Below, in pieces: positions 44,232-56,938 of a DNA stretch of 64,000 nucleotides. Source of the stretch: Hyphomonadaceae bacterium (GTDB taxonomy: Bacteria > Pseudomonadota > Alphaproteobacteria > Caulobacterales > Hyphomonadaceae). The position numbers and the translations under genes are program-made. The stretch is taken from the NCBI GenBank assembly GCA_022844345.1, contig JALHLU010000001.1, positions 372,001-436,000 on the forward strand, given 5' to 3'. Positions within the stretch are counted from its first letter, which is position 1, and every line of letters starts with the position of its first letter. Below the pieces are notes generated by a model that did not search any database, had not been told where the DNA came from, and saw nothing but the letters and a program-made list of their open reading frames with translations.

Positions 44232-44248
44232 ATTTTACAATGTAAAAT
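44232..44248. promoter_or_regulatory. Palindromic operator upstream of the MFS transporter gene
   Basis: ATTTTACA and TGTAAAAT form a perfect 8+8 inverted repeat around one A. The site is strikingly AT-rich within GC-rich DNA and lies 16 bases before the MFS start, where it could overlap the promoter or 5' leader. TetR- or GntR-type dimers use sites of this form. No regulator gene is adjacent. Confidence 0.7.
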
Positions 44249-44352
44249 AATACAGCGGCGCGATGCGATCGCCAAGCCATGGCGTTGGGGAAGCTGCGGC
44301 GCGAATTTGCAGGAAAGGGTTACGAGCCGGTCACCCCCGGGACCGCAGCGCC

Positions 44353-44940
44353 CTACTCCCGGTAGAGGCAAGCCCAGATCTGGGCCTGGCTGGGGCAGAC
44401 CAGCTTTGCGCAACCGACCGCACGGTTATCCGGCGACACGATTCGGGCGTAGGCCGCGCACTGGGCGGACCCGTCCGGGCATTTGCCGCCCGCAGCGTCG
44501 TAAGCTGCGCGGCCTTCGCGCCAGCGGGAGACGACATAACCCGGGGAAATGTCCTGCAATGCGTCTACCCCGCCAAGGCGGCGGAGCGCGGAAGCCCAGT
44601 AAAGGCTTACGTCCTGCCCGCGCACGGACCGGCCGGTGGACGCCATGGTGCAGGCGCCCTCACCAGCCGTCCGCGCCGTGGCGCGGGCGGCGTCGGTCAG
44701 GTCAGCCGACCAGGCAAGCGGTTCAAGACCCAGCCGGGCTCGAACCTGATTTTGGGCCGCAAGCATGCCGGAAAGGTCAGCCGGCTCCACATCCGGCACA
44801 GATGATGGAACGACGCGCGCCGTGCTGGCGGCCGCCGGACGGACCTGATCGCCAAGAGCGACGTCCTGAGCATAGGCGAGACCTGCCAGCGAGAACGCCA
44901 GCAGGACCAAGCGCATGCTTCCGAAAATGGTCTTTTTCAC
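44353..44940 (-). CDS. Secreted CAP (SCP/PR-1) domain protein
   Basis: The 195-residue product has a signal peptide (to about LAYAQ) and a linker. The CAP fold follows: MLAAQNQVRARLGLEPLAWSADLTDAARATA, then YARIVSPDNRAVGCAKLVCPSQAQIWACLY, which is the family's CAP1/CAP2 region with paired cysteines. Bacterial CAP proteins are secreted or periplasmic and mostly of unknown activity. The cysteines would need a Dsb system, which the window also encodes. It is divergent from carB across a 222-base gap. Confidence 0.85.
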   Translation of the reverse strand: MKKTIFGSMRLVLLAFSLAGLAYAQDVALGDQVRPAAASTARVVPSSVPDVEPADLSGMLAAQNQVRARLGLEPLAWSADLTDAARATARTAGEGACTMASTGRSVRGQDVSLYWASALRRLGGVDALQDISPGYVVSRWREGRAAYDAAGGKCPDGSAQCAAYARIVSPDNRAVGCAKLVCPSQAQIWACLYRE

Positions 44941-45162
44941 CGGGATTGTGCCACCGCCCGAAACATGAGCCGATCACGTAGTCTGTTTGTCACGAAGCGC
45001 AATCCAGACACGCAGGTTCCCCTGCAAAATAAGCTCTGAGTTGCAGCGTCCAGAGGCCGCTGGCCCGATCTGGGACACGAGGGTTGCGCCCCCCTGTCCC
45101 CACCGATAAACCCTGCCGCGATTTGCCGGCGTTCGGCCTCGCTCCAAGCTCTTCCTGGTGAC

Positions 45163-48486
<3,324 letters not shown>

Positions 48487-48561
48487 AGCTGTGAACCGGG
48501 CGGTCTCTTGCCGCCCGGTTGATGATTCCGTCTCATCGCGGCGCAACCTTTAGGACTACCC

Positions 48562-49035
48562 ATGCAGCGCATTCCCATGACGTCTAACGGCTTTGAAGCC
48601 CTGCAGGCGGAACTCAAGGTCCTCAAGAGCGAGGAACGCCCGAACATCATCGCGGCGATCTCGGAAGCGCGCAGCCATGGCGACCTGTCGGAGAACGCCG
48701 AATATCACGCCGCCAAGGAGAAGCAGTCCTTCATCGAGGGCCGTATTGCGGAACTCGAGGACAAGCTGGCGCGCGCCGACGTGATCGACACGTCGCGCCT
48801 TGCGGGCAAGACCGTGAAGTTCGGCGCGACCGTAAAGCTCACCGACGAGGATTCGGGTGAGAGCTTCACCTACAAAATCGTCGGCGAGGACGAAGCGAAC
48901 GTGAAAGAGAAGAAGATCTCGATTGCGTCCCCGATTGCGCGCGCCATGATCGGCAAGGAAGAAGGCGACACGGCCGAAGTCTCCGCGCCGGGTGGCGCCA
49001 AATCGTACGAAATCGTCTCCATCAGCTGGAAGTAG
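48562..49035 (+). CDS. greA: Transcription elongation factor GreA
   Basis: GreA rescues backtracked RNA polymerase by stimulating transcript cleavage. The 157-residue product has the N-terminal coiled coil ([28 protein letters not shown]) with the acidic tip [14 protein letters not shown], and the C-terminal FKBP-like domain ([46 protein letters not shown]). Full length. It follows carB and precedes an ELM1-like gene by 12 bases. Confidence 0.97.
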   Translation: MQRIPMTSNGFEALQAELKVLKSEERPNIIAAISEARSHGDLSENAEYHAAKEKQSFIEGRIAELEDKLARADVIDTSRLAGKTVKFGATVKLTDEDSGESFTYKIVGEDEANVKEKKISIASPIARAMIGKEEGDTAEVSAPGGAKSYEIVSISWK

Positions 49036-49047
49036 TTCGCGGACGCC

Positions 49048-50106
49048 GTGTCAGCTGAAAAATCAGGGCCCTCGATCTGGTGCGTTTCAGACGGCCGGGC
49101 AGGCATTCTGAATCAGACACTGGCGCTGGCCGCGGCCCTCGGCGAGCCCGAGCGCGCCGCAAGGCTGGCGGATATCCGCTCCAGCGCGCATCGCGATGGG
49201 CCGCTGATGCTTCAGCCGCATGGCTGGCAGTTGATGCTGCGGCCGGACCTGTGGCTTGCGCCGCTGAGCGCGCTGCCTGCTGAACAGCGAGACCAGTTGA
49301 AGGCGCCTTGGCCGGATATCTGGATCGCGGCGGGGCGGCGTTCGATCCCCTACTCGCGTCTTGTGAAGAAACTCTCGGGCGGCGCGACGCTGGTTGTGCA
49401 GACGCAGAATCCGAGGATGTCGCCGGCCGGCTTCGATCTTGTGGTCCCTCCCGAGCATGATGGCGTTGCAGCCGCCCCCAATGTGTTCCCCATCATCGGA
49501 CCGCCGGTGTGGTTCTCGAAGGCGCGCATTGCGGAGGCGCAGGCGAAGTTCGCGTCGCTGAATGCATCGCCGGGGCAAAAGGTGCTGATCTCGATCGGCG
49601 GGGACTCGAAGACCCACAGGATGAGTGACGCCAACATCGCCGCCATCGAAGGCGCGATCCAGCGTCTGGCTGAGGGGCGCACTTTCTGGATCACGGTTTC
49701 ACGGCGCACGCCGGAGCAGGCGCGCGTGCGTTTCCGCAGACTGGCCTCGACGCTCAAGCAGGCCGTGTTCTGGGAGAATGAGGGGCGCGACGGGCCGAAC
49801 CCCTATGTCGCCTTCCTGTCGACATGCGACCTTGCGCTTGTGACCTGCGAAAGCGCCAACATGATTGCAGACCCCGCCTTCTTCGGAAAGCCGGTCTACC
49901 TGCTGAAGCTGGATGGCGGCTCGCCGCGCTTCGACAGGCTTCATCAGGGCTTCATCGGCCAGGGCGCGGCGCGCTGGTTCACCGGCGGACTGCAGACCTG
50001 GAGCTATCCTGCAATTCGGGAAGCCGCGCGGGCGGCTGACGAGATCGTCAGGCGGGTGCTGGAACGGCAGCCAAAACCCCAGAAAATCTCAACTGAGCCA
50101 ATGTGA
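49048..50106 (+). CDS. Mitochondrial fission ELM1-like protein (DUF1022)
   Basis: The start is GTG at 49048, 12 bases after greA. The 352-residue product has SIWCVSDGRAGILNQTLALA at the N-terminus and the GT-B-like core LISIGGDSKTHRMSDANI, then TCDLALVTCESANMIADPAFFGKPVYLLKLDGGSPRFDRLHQGF. These match the ELM1/DUF1022 family shared by plants and alphaproteobacteria. Its fold resembles nucleotide-sugar glycosyltransferases, and its bacterial role is not known. Confidence 0.9.
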   Translation: MSAEKSGPSIWCVSDGRAGILNQTLALAAALGEPERAARLADIRSSAHRDGPLMLQPHGWQLMLRPDLWLAPLSALPAEQRDQLKAPWPDIWIAAGRRSIPYSRLVKKLSGGATLVVQTQNPRMSPAGFDLVVPPEHDGVAAAPNVFPIIGPPVWFSKARIAEAQAKFASLNASPGQKVLISIGGDSKTHRMSDANIAAIEGAIQRLAEGRTFWITVSRRTPEQARVRFRRLASTLKQAVFWENEGRDGPNPYVAFLSTCDLALVTCESANMIADPAFFGKPVYLLKLDGGSPRFDRLHQGFIGQGAARWFTGGLQTWSYPAIREAARAADEIVRRVLERQPKPQKISTEPM

Positions 50107-50224
50107 TCCGGGTGGACCCTTTTCTCGCAGGGCTCACATCCCCAGAATATCATTATCCGTGCGCCATGCCCCATTTCGCGTGCCGGTTTGCCCCGTTAGG
50201 AAGGGCAAAAGACAGGACTGAACC

Positions 50225-51193
50225 ATGACCGCCCCCCGCCATTCCCAGATCATCATCCTCGGCTCCGGACCGGCCGGCTATACGGCCGCGATCTACGCCG
50301 CGCGTAGCCTGCGCAAGCCGCTGCTGATCCAGGGCATCCAGCCGGGCGGGCAGCTGACCATCACGACGGACGTCGAGAACTATCCGGGGTTTGCTGACGT
50401 CATCCAGGGGCCATGGCTGATGGAGCAGATGCAGGCGCAGGCGATCCATGTCGGCACAGAGATGGTCTCCGACCACATCATCGCGGCTGACCTGAAGAAC
50501 AGGCCATACACGCTGAAGGGCGACAGCGGACAGGTATACACCTGCGACGTGCTGATCATCTGCACAGGCGCGCAGGCGAAGTGGCTGGGCCTCGAGAGCG
50601 AGGCGAAGTTCAAGGGCTTCGGGGTGTCGGCATGCGCGACGTGTGACGCGTTCTTCTATCGCGGAAAGGAAGTGATCGTCGTCGGCGGCGGCAACACGGC
50701 CGTGGAAGAGGCGCTGCACCTGACGCACTTTGCGTCCAAGGTGACGGTCGTTCACCGCCGCGACCATTTCCGCGCCGAGAAGATCCTGCAGGACCGGCTG
50801 TTCAAGAACCCGAAGGTCAACGTGCTGTGGGACACGGAACTCACCGACGTGATCGGCCAGGAAGGTCCGCTCAGCGTCACCAAGGCGAAGCTGCGCAACC
50901 TCAAGACCGGCGAAGTGACCGAGCAGCCCGTGCACGGCATCTTCATCGCCATCGGCCACGCGCCGCAAACCAGCCTGTTCGAAGGACAGCTGGAGATGAA
51001 ACCGGGCGGGTATCTGAGGACCGCCCCGAACTCGACAGCGACGAGCATTCCCGGCGTGTTCGCCGCCGGCGATGTGGCGGATGACGTGTTCCGCCAGGCG
51101 GTGACGGCAGCCGGCCTTGGCTGCATGGCTGCGCTGGAGGCTGAAAAATACCTGGAAGGCATGCCGCATCAGGCTAAGCTGGCTGCCGAATAG
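50225..51193 (+). CDS. trxB: Thioredoxin-disulfide reductase
   Basis: TrxB passes electrons from NADPH through FAD to thioredoxin. The 322-residue product has the FAD motif IIILGSGPAGYTAAIYAAR, the redox-active ACATCDAFFY, the NADPH motif VIVVGGGNTAVEEALHLT, and the late FAD motif IPGVFAAGDVADDVFRQAVTAAGLGCMAA. Full length. It has its own 118-base upstream region. A secreted hypothetical follows after 19 bases. Confidence 0.97.
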   Translation: MTAPRHSQIIILGSGPAGYTAAIYAARSLRKPLLIQGIQPGGQLTITTDVENYPGFADVIQGPWLMEQMQAQAIHVGTEMVSDHIIAADLKNRPYTLKGDSGQVYTCDVLIICTGAQAKWLGLESEAKFKGFGVSACATCDAFFYRGKEVIVVGGGNTAVEEALHLTHFASKVTVVHRRDHFRAEKILQDRLFKNPKVNVLWDTELTDVIGQEGPLSVTKAKLRNLKTGEVTEQPVHGIFIAIGHAPQTSLFEGQLEMKPGGYLRTAPNSTATSIPGVFAAGDVADDVFRQAVTAAGLGCMAALEAEKYLEGMPHQAKLAAE

Positions 51194-51212
51194 GCAGACG
51201 GCGGAGACCTTG

Positions 51213-51872
51213 ATGAATTGGACCCGGATCGCGGCAATGCTGGCTGCGCTCGTGGCGTTCACGCCGGCAATGCCTTTGCAGGGGGCCATTGCGCAGCCTG
51301 ATCCCCGCAAGTGCGCCAACACCGAGTTCGCGGCGCGCTCCCAGCCGCTGGGCGAGTTCGGGCCATTTGCAGGCGCAAGCTTCAAGGCCGAGGACTATCA
51401 TGACGTTGATGGGCCGAGATGCCGGATCATCACCTTCTATCGTGTGCCGCCCAAGGTACCGGGTGCGACAGGCGCCGAGATCAGGCGCAATTTGAAAGAC
51501 CTCGCAGGCAAGGGCTCCGCACCTGTATTCGTCGCGCGTTATGTCGATGACAGTCGCGCGGCGGCATTCGTTTCCCGCTGGACGGATCAGGCGAAGTGTC
51601 CCGCACTGGTGCCTGCCCTTGATAAGCTTGAGCCGATCCTGGCGCCGAAGGTCATCGGCGACGGCCCCTATCGTGGCATGGAAGTTAGCGGCGACGATGG
51701 ACCAAATGTGCGCTTCTGGATGAACGGACAGGTCTATCCGCAGCCCAATGCGGACTACACGCTGAACTATGCGCTCGATGGCGCGCACGGCTCCGCGTTC
51801 GGCCAGTGGCTGGACGAGACCTTCAAGGAGCTCGACGGATGCTGGAGCACAGACGCGCCGGTGATCCCATGA
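51213..51872 (+). CDS. Secreted protein of unknown function
   Basis: The ATG at 51213 follows trxB by 19 bases and gives 219 residues with a signal peptide (MNWTRIAAMLAALVAFTPAM, cleavage near AIAQ). I do not recognise a family. The mature part has four cysteines (KCANTE, GPRCRI, AKCPAL, DGCWST) that could form two disulfides, and a WMNGQVYPQPNADYTLNYALDG stretch. The last codons overlap the next gene by four bases (ATGA), so it is translationally coupled to an M23-type protein. Confidence 0.75.
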   Translation: MNWTRIAAMLAALVAFTPAMPLQGAIAQPDPRKCANTEFAARSQPLGEFGPFAGASFKAEDYHDVDGPRCRIITFYRVPPKVPGATGAEIRRNLKDLAGKGSAPVFVARYVDDSRAAAFVSRWTDQAKCPALVPALDKLEPILAPKVIGDGPYRGMEVSGDDGPNVRFWMNGQVYPQPNADYTLNYALDGAHGSAFGQWLDETFKELDGCWSTDAPVIP

Positions 51873-52504
51873 GCAAGCAAGCTGCATTTGCCGCTTGGAT
51901 CGCGAAGCTGCAGCCAACCGGCATCGAGATCGTGCCGGGGGTGGAGCGCGCGCTGCCAGGCAAGCTTGATGCGCCGGATGTGAAGCCGGGCGAGCCGTTG
52001 CGCGCAGGCGGCTATGGCGAGGATCGCGGCGTCTATACGCAAGCCCTTTTCGCGCCCGAGGGCGAGGAGCCGCGCACGGTTCATCTAGGTGTCGATGTCT
52101 TTGCGCCGGCAGGCGCTGACGTGGTCACGCCGCTGAATGCGCGCGTGCACTCCTCACGCATCAACGATCAGCCGGGCGATTATGGCCCGGCTATCATCCT
52201 TGAACACACGCCGGTTCCGGGGCTGACCTTCCACACCCTGTATGGCCACCTCAGCCGCGACAGCCTGAAAGGCTTGAAGCCGGGCACGGCCTTCATGGCG
52301 GGCGAAAAGTTCGCGGAGCTTGGCACGCGGCGCGAGAATGGCGGATGGTCGCCTCACCTGCATTTCCAGATCATCCTCGATATCGGCAGCGCCAAGGGCG
52401 ATTATCCCGGCGTGTGCAAGCGCAGCGAGCGCGACCACTGGCTGGCGATCTGCCCCGATCCGGCTCCGCTTGTGGGCATGAAGGCTGGCGCAGGTGGTAG
52501 CTGA
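51869..52504 (+). CDS. M23 family (LytM-type) peptidase
   Basis: The 211-residue product starts at the overlapping ATGA. It has the lysostaphin-fold zinc motifs HLGVDVFAPAG (HxxxD) and a C-terminal HLHFQ (HxH), with TFHTLYGHLSRDSL between them (the catalytic His strand). These indicate a Zn metallopeptidase of the type that cuts peptidoglycan cross-links. No signal peptide is seen, so it may act in the cytoplasm or have another target. Similar domains occur fused to class III aminotransferases in other bacteria. Confidence 0.85.
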   Translation: MSKQAAFAAWIAKLQPTGIEIVPGVERALPGKLDAPDVKPGEPLRAGGYGEDRGVYTQALFAPEGEEPRTVHLGVDVFAPAGADVVTPLNARVHSSRINDQPGDYGPAIILEHTPVPGLTFHTLYGHLSRDSLKGLKPGTAFMAGEKFAELGTRRENGGWSPHLHFQIILDIGSAKGDYPGVCKRSERDHWLAICPDPAPLVGMKAGAGGS

Positions 52505-52550
52505 CGACTAGGCTCGCCCTAACCGGCGATAGACCGGAGGAGGAAGCCAC

Positions 52551-53090
52551 ATGATCCGCGTGCTGGCGGCCGCTCTGGCCGCCGCCTTTTTCGGTTTGAG
52601 CGCGATTGCGCAGCCGCCCACGCCGGCTGGCCAGACAACGCCGGCGATGATTCCCGAGGAAGTCGCGCAGCTGACCTGGATGCTGGGCACACGCGTCCAT
52701 ACCAACCCAGATGGCAGCCAGGTCTATGAGGCGTTCATCGGACCCGTGAATGGTGTCGTGACGGGCACGGCGCTGACCAGCATTGGCGCCGACCGCGCCT
52801 ATACAGAGTATCACCGCATCGGGCCGAATGCAGATGGCGTCTATGGACTCGATGTCGCCAACACACGCTCGGGCATGAAGTGGAGCTTCACGCCGCTGAA
52901 GAGCATCGAGCAGGGCCGCATCACGTTCCGGAGCGCGGACGGAAAACTCACCATTGCCTATTTCTCGGACGGAGCCAACGGCATCGAAAGCGAGGTGATC
53001 CGCATCGGCGCGGACGGAACGCCAACGACGCAGCGTTGGCACTTCAAGCCGATCGTGCCGCCAGTTGTGCTGCCAGTCCCGGTTCCCTGA
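52551..53090 (+). CDS. Secreted protein of unknown function
   Basis: The 179-residue product has a signal peptide (MIRVLAAALAAAFFGLSAIAQ). Then comes PEEVAQLTWMLGTRVHTNPDGSQVYEAFIGPVNGVVTG, a lipocalin-like opening resembling DUF6265 family proteins, where a Trp-containing start strand is followed by a beta-rich body. The C-terminus is Pro/Val-rich. The family call is tentative. AGGAGG precedes the ATG. It follows the M23 gene by 46 bases. Confidence 0.7.
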   Translation: MIRVLAAALAAAFFGLSAIAQPPTPAGQTTPAMIPEEVAQLTWMLGTRVHTNPDGSQVYEAFIGPVNGVVTGTALTSIGADRAYTEYHRIGPNADGVYGLDVANTRSGMKWSFTPLKSIEQGRITFRSADGKLTIAYFSDGANGIESEVIRIGADGTPTTQRWHFKPIVPPVVLPVPVP

Positions 53091-53107
53091 AAGCTACTTC
53101 GCCGCCT

Positions 53108-53575
53108 CTACTTCGCCGCCATGGAGCGCAGCATCCAGGCGGTCTTCTCAGCGATAGCTACGCGTTGCGTCATAAGGTCGGCGGTGGCCTGGTCGCCTGC
53201 TTCCTCCGCGGCCTTCAGAGCGCCGCGCGCAGACCGCGCAAGCAACTCGTTGCCGCTAACCAGGTTGGCCAGCATCGCTTCCGCTCCAGGCACGCCCTCA
53301 TCGCCCGGCACTTGGGATTTGGCCCCAATCTCGGCGCCGAACGGCGCGTACTCGCCAAGCGAGCGGATACGCTCTGCGATCAGGTCCAGCGACAACCACA
53401 GGTCGTTGTACTGCGTCTCGAACATGAGATGCAGCGTGTTGAACATCGGGCCTTCGACATTCCAGTGATAGCCATGCGTCTTGCCATAAAGGCCGTAGGT
53501 GTCTGCCAGCACCTGCTCGAGCGCGGCGACGATCTTCTTGCGGGCCTTGGTTTCGATGCCGATGTCGATGGCCAT
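53108..53575 (-). CDS. dps: Dps family DNA-binding ferritin-like protein
   Basis: Dps forms a 12-subunit shell that binds DNA and oxidises ferrous iron to protect against peroxide. The 155-residue product has the ferroxidase region [45 protein letters not shown] with the expected His, Asp and Glu ligands. The N-terminus [16 protein letters not shown] has the few basic residues often used for DNA contact. It converges with a secreted hypothetical with a 17-base gap. Confidence 0.92.
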   Translation of the reverse strand: MAIDIGIETKARKKIVAALEQVLADTYGLYGKTHGYHWNVEGPMFNTLHLMFETQYNDLWLSLDLIAERIRSLGEYAPFGAEIGAKSQVPGDEGVPGAEAMLANLVSGNELLARSARGALKAAEEAGDQATADLMTQRVAIAEKTAWMLRSMAAK

Positions 53576-53658
53576 TGGTCTCTCCGGTCGCTCTCAATCG
53601 CTTTCTAGATAAGCGCGGCCGACACCTTGGCAAGCCATACGAAGTGATGGCCTGCGTC

Positions 53659-54489
53659 CTATTTTGCGGACTCAACCCAGTCCAACAGCTTGATGAGACC
53701 ATTCGGCGCATGTTCGTGCGGCAGGTGGCCGGCATTGCGAACGACCTCGATCCGCGCATTGGGCAAGATTTGTGCAAGGCGCAAGGCATGGATCGAAGTG
53801 CTGACGACGCTGTCGCCATCGCCTGCGAGCAGGGCGATGGGCATGGCCAGCTCCGGATAGCGATGCTGCTGGGCGATGATCTCGGGCTTTAACGGGATCA
53901 GGTCGAACGCGTTTGCGCGCATGGCCGAAGGACGAATGGCGCGGCCGACCCCAGCTGCGTCGAAGTATCCGGGCGGCAATGGCGAGGGAGCGAAGGCCTT
54001 GCGTGTTCCCTCCTTCGCCGCAGCCAGCGCAAAAGGGCGCGACAGCACATGGTTGAACAGGCTGCCCACCAGCGGATGCGCCGACCAGTACAGATGCCAG
54101 GAGACGCCACCCGGCCATTCGTAGGCGACCGGAGCGATGAGGACGAGGCCGCCAACCTTGTCCGGATGATCGAGCGCAAGACGCAGGGCGATGGCGCCGC
54201 CATAGGAGTGCGCCATCACGATGGGGCGCTGCAGTTCAAGCGCATCAATCACACCTGTCGCGACCTTGGCCTGGAAGGCCAGCGTCGAGGCTTCGCGCGG
54301 CCTTTCCTCCGAACCTCCCATGCCGGGACGATCATAGGCCGTCAGCCGGAAGCGTGGCTTGAGCGCGGGAAACACAGTCGGTGTCCAAACGCCGATGTCA
54401 GACGAAGCACCGTGGATGAGCAGGACATCCGGGCCCTCGCCTACCTGGGTGACGTAGGTGCGGACGCCATTGGCCTGAACATGTCTCAT
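53659..54489 (-). CDS. Alpha/beta hydrolase
   Basis: The 276-residue enzyme has HGASSDIGVWTP (oxyanion hole), the nucleophile elbow AHSYGGAIALRLAL (Ser nucleophile), and the late LAGDGDSVVSTSIH and NAGHLPHEHAP with acid and catalytic His. It has no signal peptide, unlike the hydrolase at 32612, and its Ser nucleophile marks an esterase/lipase-like type. The substrate is unknown. It ends the minus-strand run after purQ, 37 bases from it. Confidence 0.9.
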   Translation of the reverse strand: MRHVQANGVRTYVTQVGEGPDVLLIHGASSDIGVWTPTVFPALKPRFRLTAYDRPGMGGSEERPREASTLAFQAKVATGVIDALELQRPIVMAHSYGGAIALRLALDHPDKVGGLVLIAPVAYEWPGGVSWHLYWSAHPLVGSLFNHVLSRPFALAAAKEGTRKAFAPSPLPPGYFDAAGVGRAIRPSAMRANAFDLIPLKPEIIAQQHRYPELAMPIALLAGDGDSVVSTSIHALRLAQILPNARIEVVRNAGHLPHEHAPNGLIKLLDWVESAK

Positions 54490-54526
54490 GCCTGCATCCT
54501 ACCCGGCGCGGCGAGGATCGGATGGA

Positions 54527-55189
54527 TCAGGCGGCGGCCAGGACACTCTCGAACAACTTCACGCCGTCATTGCCGCTTTCCTGGCCCGCCATGGCGCGCT
54601 CGGGGTGGGGCATCATGCCGAGCACGCGGCCGTTCTCGGAGAGGATGCCGGCGATGTCGCGCGCCGATCCGTTCGGATTGCCGACATAGCGGAACGCAAC
54701 GCGCCCCTCGCCTTCCAGACGATCAAGCGTGGCGGCGTCGGCGAAGTAGTTGCCGTCATGGTGGGCGATCGGGAAGACGACCTCGCTCTTGTCCTTGTAG
54801 GCGGCCGTGTAGGCCGAGGAATTGGTGGCGATCGACAGCGCCTGCGGGCGGCAGCAGAAATTCAGCGAGGCGTTGCGCAGCAGCGCGCCGGGCAGGAGGC
54901 CCATCTCGGTCGCCACCTGGAAGCCATTGCAGATGGCGAGCACATAGCCGCCGCGCGCGGCGTGCGCCCGCACTGCCTCGCCGATGGGCGAGGCCGCCGC
55001 CATGGCGCCGGAGCGGAGATAGTCGCCATAGGAGAAGCCGCCTGGCAGGACAATCAGGTCTAGCCCGTCAGGCAGCGCTGCGTCCTTGTGCCAGACCATG
55101 GCCGGGTCGTGGCCGCTGACCTGCCTGAGCGCGGTCTGCGCGTCGCGATCGCAGTTGGAGCCGGGGAAGACGATGACGGCGGATTTCAT
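54527..55189 (-). CDS. purQ: Phosphoribosylformylglycinamidine synthase subunit PurQ
   Basis: PurQ is the glutaminase of the FGAM synthase complex (PurS-PurQ-PurL) in purine synthesis. The 220-residue product has [13 protein letters not shown], the nucleophile Cys87 in LAICNGFQ, and the catalytic His in [10 protein letters not shown]. purL would normally follow but is absent; an alpha/beta hydrolase gene follows instead. purS, its usual neighbour, lies 2.3 kb away on the same strand, with four unrelated genes between. Confidence 0.96.
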   Translation of the reverse strand: MKSAVIVFPGSNCDRDAQTALRQVSGHDPAMVWHKDAALPDGLDLIVLPGGFSYGDYLRSGAMAAASPIGEAVRAHAARGGYVLAICNGFQVATEMGLLPGALLRNASLNFCCRPQALSIATNSSAYTAAYKDKSEVVFPIAHHDGNYFADAATLDRLEGEGRVAFRYVGNPNGSARDIAGILSENGRVLGMMPHPERAMAGQESGNDGVKLFESVLAAA

Positions 55190-55474
55190 TGCGTTAATCC
55201 CTCTGCGATGAGCGATTAGCAGGATTTAGCGCGAGTCGCGAGTGCTGCCGTTGCGATCTGACCCGTGTTGAAACAGCCCAAAGCTCCGACACATCTTCCG
55301 TATGCTGGGTGAACATCGCTTTGGGTTATCCGGCCGAAACTTCTTTAGACAAACCTGGCGCGTGTCGATCAGGTTGCGGCACGCAACTATGGCACAGGGC
55401 GTGCTTGGTGCGACCGGAGTGGAAGCAAGGGCAGTGGAACCAGACCGCCGGGAGTCCGCGCAGAGGGCGAACCC

Positions 55475-56485
55475 ATGACCCGGATCTGGTCCATCCAATA
55501 CCTTCGCGCCGTGGCCGCAATGGGTGTTGTGGTTTTCCACGCTGCAGAGTCCAGCGAAAGCAAGTTCGCGATTGGCGCGGCCGGGGTGGACATATTCTTT
55601 GTGATCAGCGGCTTCATCATGGCAACCTTGGTGCTGGCCGAGGACGCTCAACCGTCTGAATTCCTCGCGCGTCGCCTGATACGCATCGCTCCCCTATATT
55701 GGCTAGCGACACTCGCAGTCTTGGCCGTCGCCTGGGTGAAGCCGGGTTTCTTCTACAACCTCGATACAAGTATCGGGAATTTGCTGCTCTCGCTCGCCTT
55801 CGTACCGCACAGCGCCACCGGCCAGCTAAGCGCTCCAACCCTTTGGCAAGGCTGGACGCTCGAGTACGAGATGTTCTTTTACTTGCTATGCGCTATCGCC
55901 CTTGTGCTTCCGCTGAGGCGCCGACTGTTTTGGTTGTGCGCAACGCTAACGCTGCTGGTTGGGGTAGGTTTTGCGACGTCTCCGGAGCATCCGGTGGCGA
56001 AAGTGTTCACGGGCCAACTCCTGCTTGAGTTTTCGGGAGGCGTCGTGTTGGGCGCCGCTTGGCGGGCTGGCGCCATGCCGCGCGCTTGGGTGGGAGGAGC
56101 GATGCTGTGTCTTGGCGTTGCGCTCTTTGGATTGCAGCAGGCCAGCATCATCTCCGGATTCGGCCTGCGCGTAATCGACTGGGGAGTTCCTGCTTTGCTC
56201 ATCGTTGCAGGCGCCCTGAGCCTCGAAGCAGGCGGTCGGGTGCCGCAGTTCGCGGCTGGCCGGATCGCTGGCGATGCGTCATATGCGCTCTACCTTACGC
56301 ATGGGTTTGTGGTCAGTCCTTTCATCTGGTTCTTCCCGACTGCGCCAATCGAGCTACGCATTTTGGCTTGCACCGCTGGGGCGATGGCACTTTCACTGGC
56401 GGTACACCTTTGGCTGGAACGTCCGCTCAACCGAATGCTCGGAGGCGCGATACGCAAGAGGACCGAGGGGGCAGCGCGGAACTGA
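55475..56485 (+). CDS. Acyltransferase family 3 membrane protein
   Basis: The 336-residue product has about ten membrane helices. It begins with IQYLRAVAAMGVVVFHAAESS and has GVDIFFVISGFIMATLV, the hallmark of acyltransferase 3 (exopolysaccharide and LPS O-acetylation) proteins. The catalytic His is in VVFHAAE. The C-terminus has YALYLTHGFVV and a final TM with LERPLNRML. It lies on the plus strand between two purine genes of opposite orientation and looks less GC-rich than they are. The target polysaccharide is unknown. Confidence 0.88.
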   Translation: MTRIWSIQYLRAVAAMGVVVFHAAESSESKFAIGAAGVDIFFVISGFIMATLVLAEDAQPSEFLARRLIRIAPLYWLATLAVLAVAWVKPGFFYNLDTSIGNLLLSLAFVPHSATGQLSAPTLWQGWTLEYEMFFYLLCAIALVLPLRRRLFWLCATLTLLVGVGFATSPEHPVAKVFTGQLLLEFSGGVVLGAAWRAGAMPRAWVGGAMLCLGVALFGLQQASIISGFGLRVIDWGVPALLIVAGALSLEAGGRVPQFAAGRIAGDASYALYLTHGFVVSPFIWFFPTAPIELRILACTAGAMALSLAVHLWLERPLNRMLGGAIRKRTEGAARN

Positions 56486-56494
56486 TTTGCCGCC

Positions 56495-56836
56495 TTACTT
56501 GTAGAAGATCACCCCCGCTCCTGCCGCGATGAGCGTGAAGCCCACCGCGTGTTTCCACGTCATCGGTTCGCCGAGCACCCAGACGGAAAATCCGGCGAAC
56601 ACCACCAGCGTGATCACTTCCTGCATCGTCTTCAGTTCAGCGGCTGAATAAACTGAATGGCCGATGCGGTTTGCAGGCACGGCGAGACAGTATTCGATCA
56701 GGGCGATGCCCCAGCTGGCGAGGATAACCCAGTGGAGCGGAGACTCCTTGAACTTCAGGTGGCCATACCAGGCCATCGTCATGAAGACGTTGGAGCCGAT
56801 CAGCAATGCGATGGGCGCCCAATGAGCAAACGTCAT
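56495..56836 (-). CDS. DUF486 family membrane protein
   Basis: The 113-residue product has four membrane helices: HWAPIALLIGSNVFMTMAWYGHL, LHWVILASWGIALIEYCLAVPANRIG, LKTMQEVITLVVFAGFSVWVLGEP and HAVGFTLIAAGAGVIFYK. This matches the DUF486 family of small multidrug-resistance-like membrane proteins of unknown function. It converges with the acyltransferase gene, with a nine-base gap. Confidence 0.88.
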   Translation of the reverse strand: MTFAHWAPIALLIGSNVFMTMAWYGHLKFKESPLHWVILASWGIALIEYCLAVPANRIGHSVYSAAELKTMQEVITLVVFAGFSVWVLGEPMTWKHAVGFTLIAAGAGVIFYK

Positions 56837-56938
56837 GACTTCACCAACGAGAACGGGCCCGGCGGGGCGATCTCCTGATTTTCGCCTGATTCCGGGGCCA
56901 GCAAGAGCCCTTATGGTCGGCTGTCTGCGGAGGGGTAG

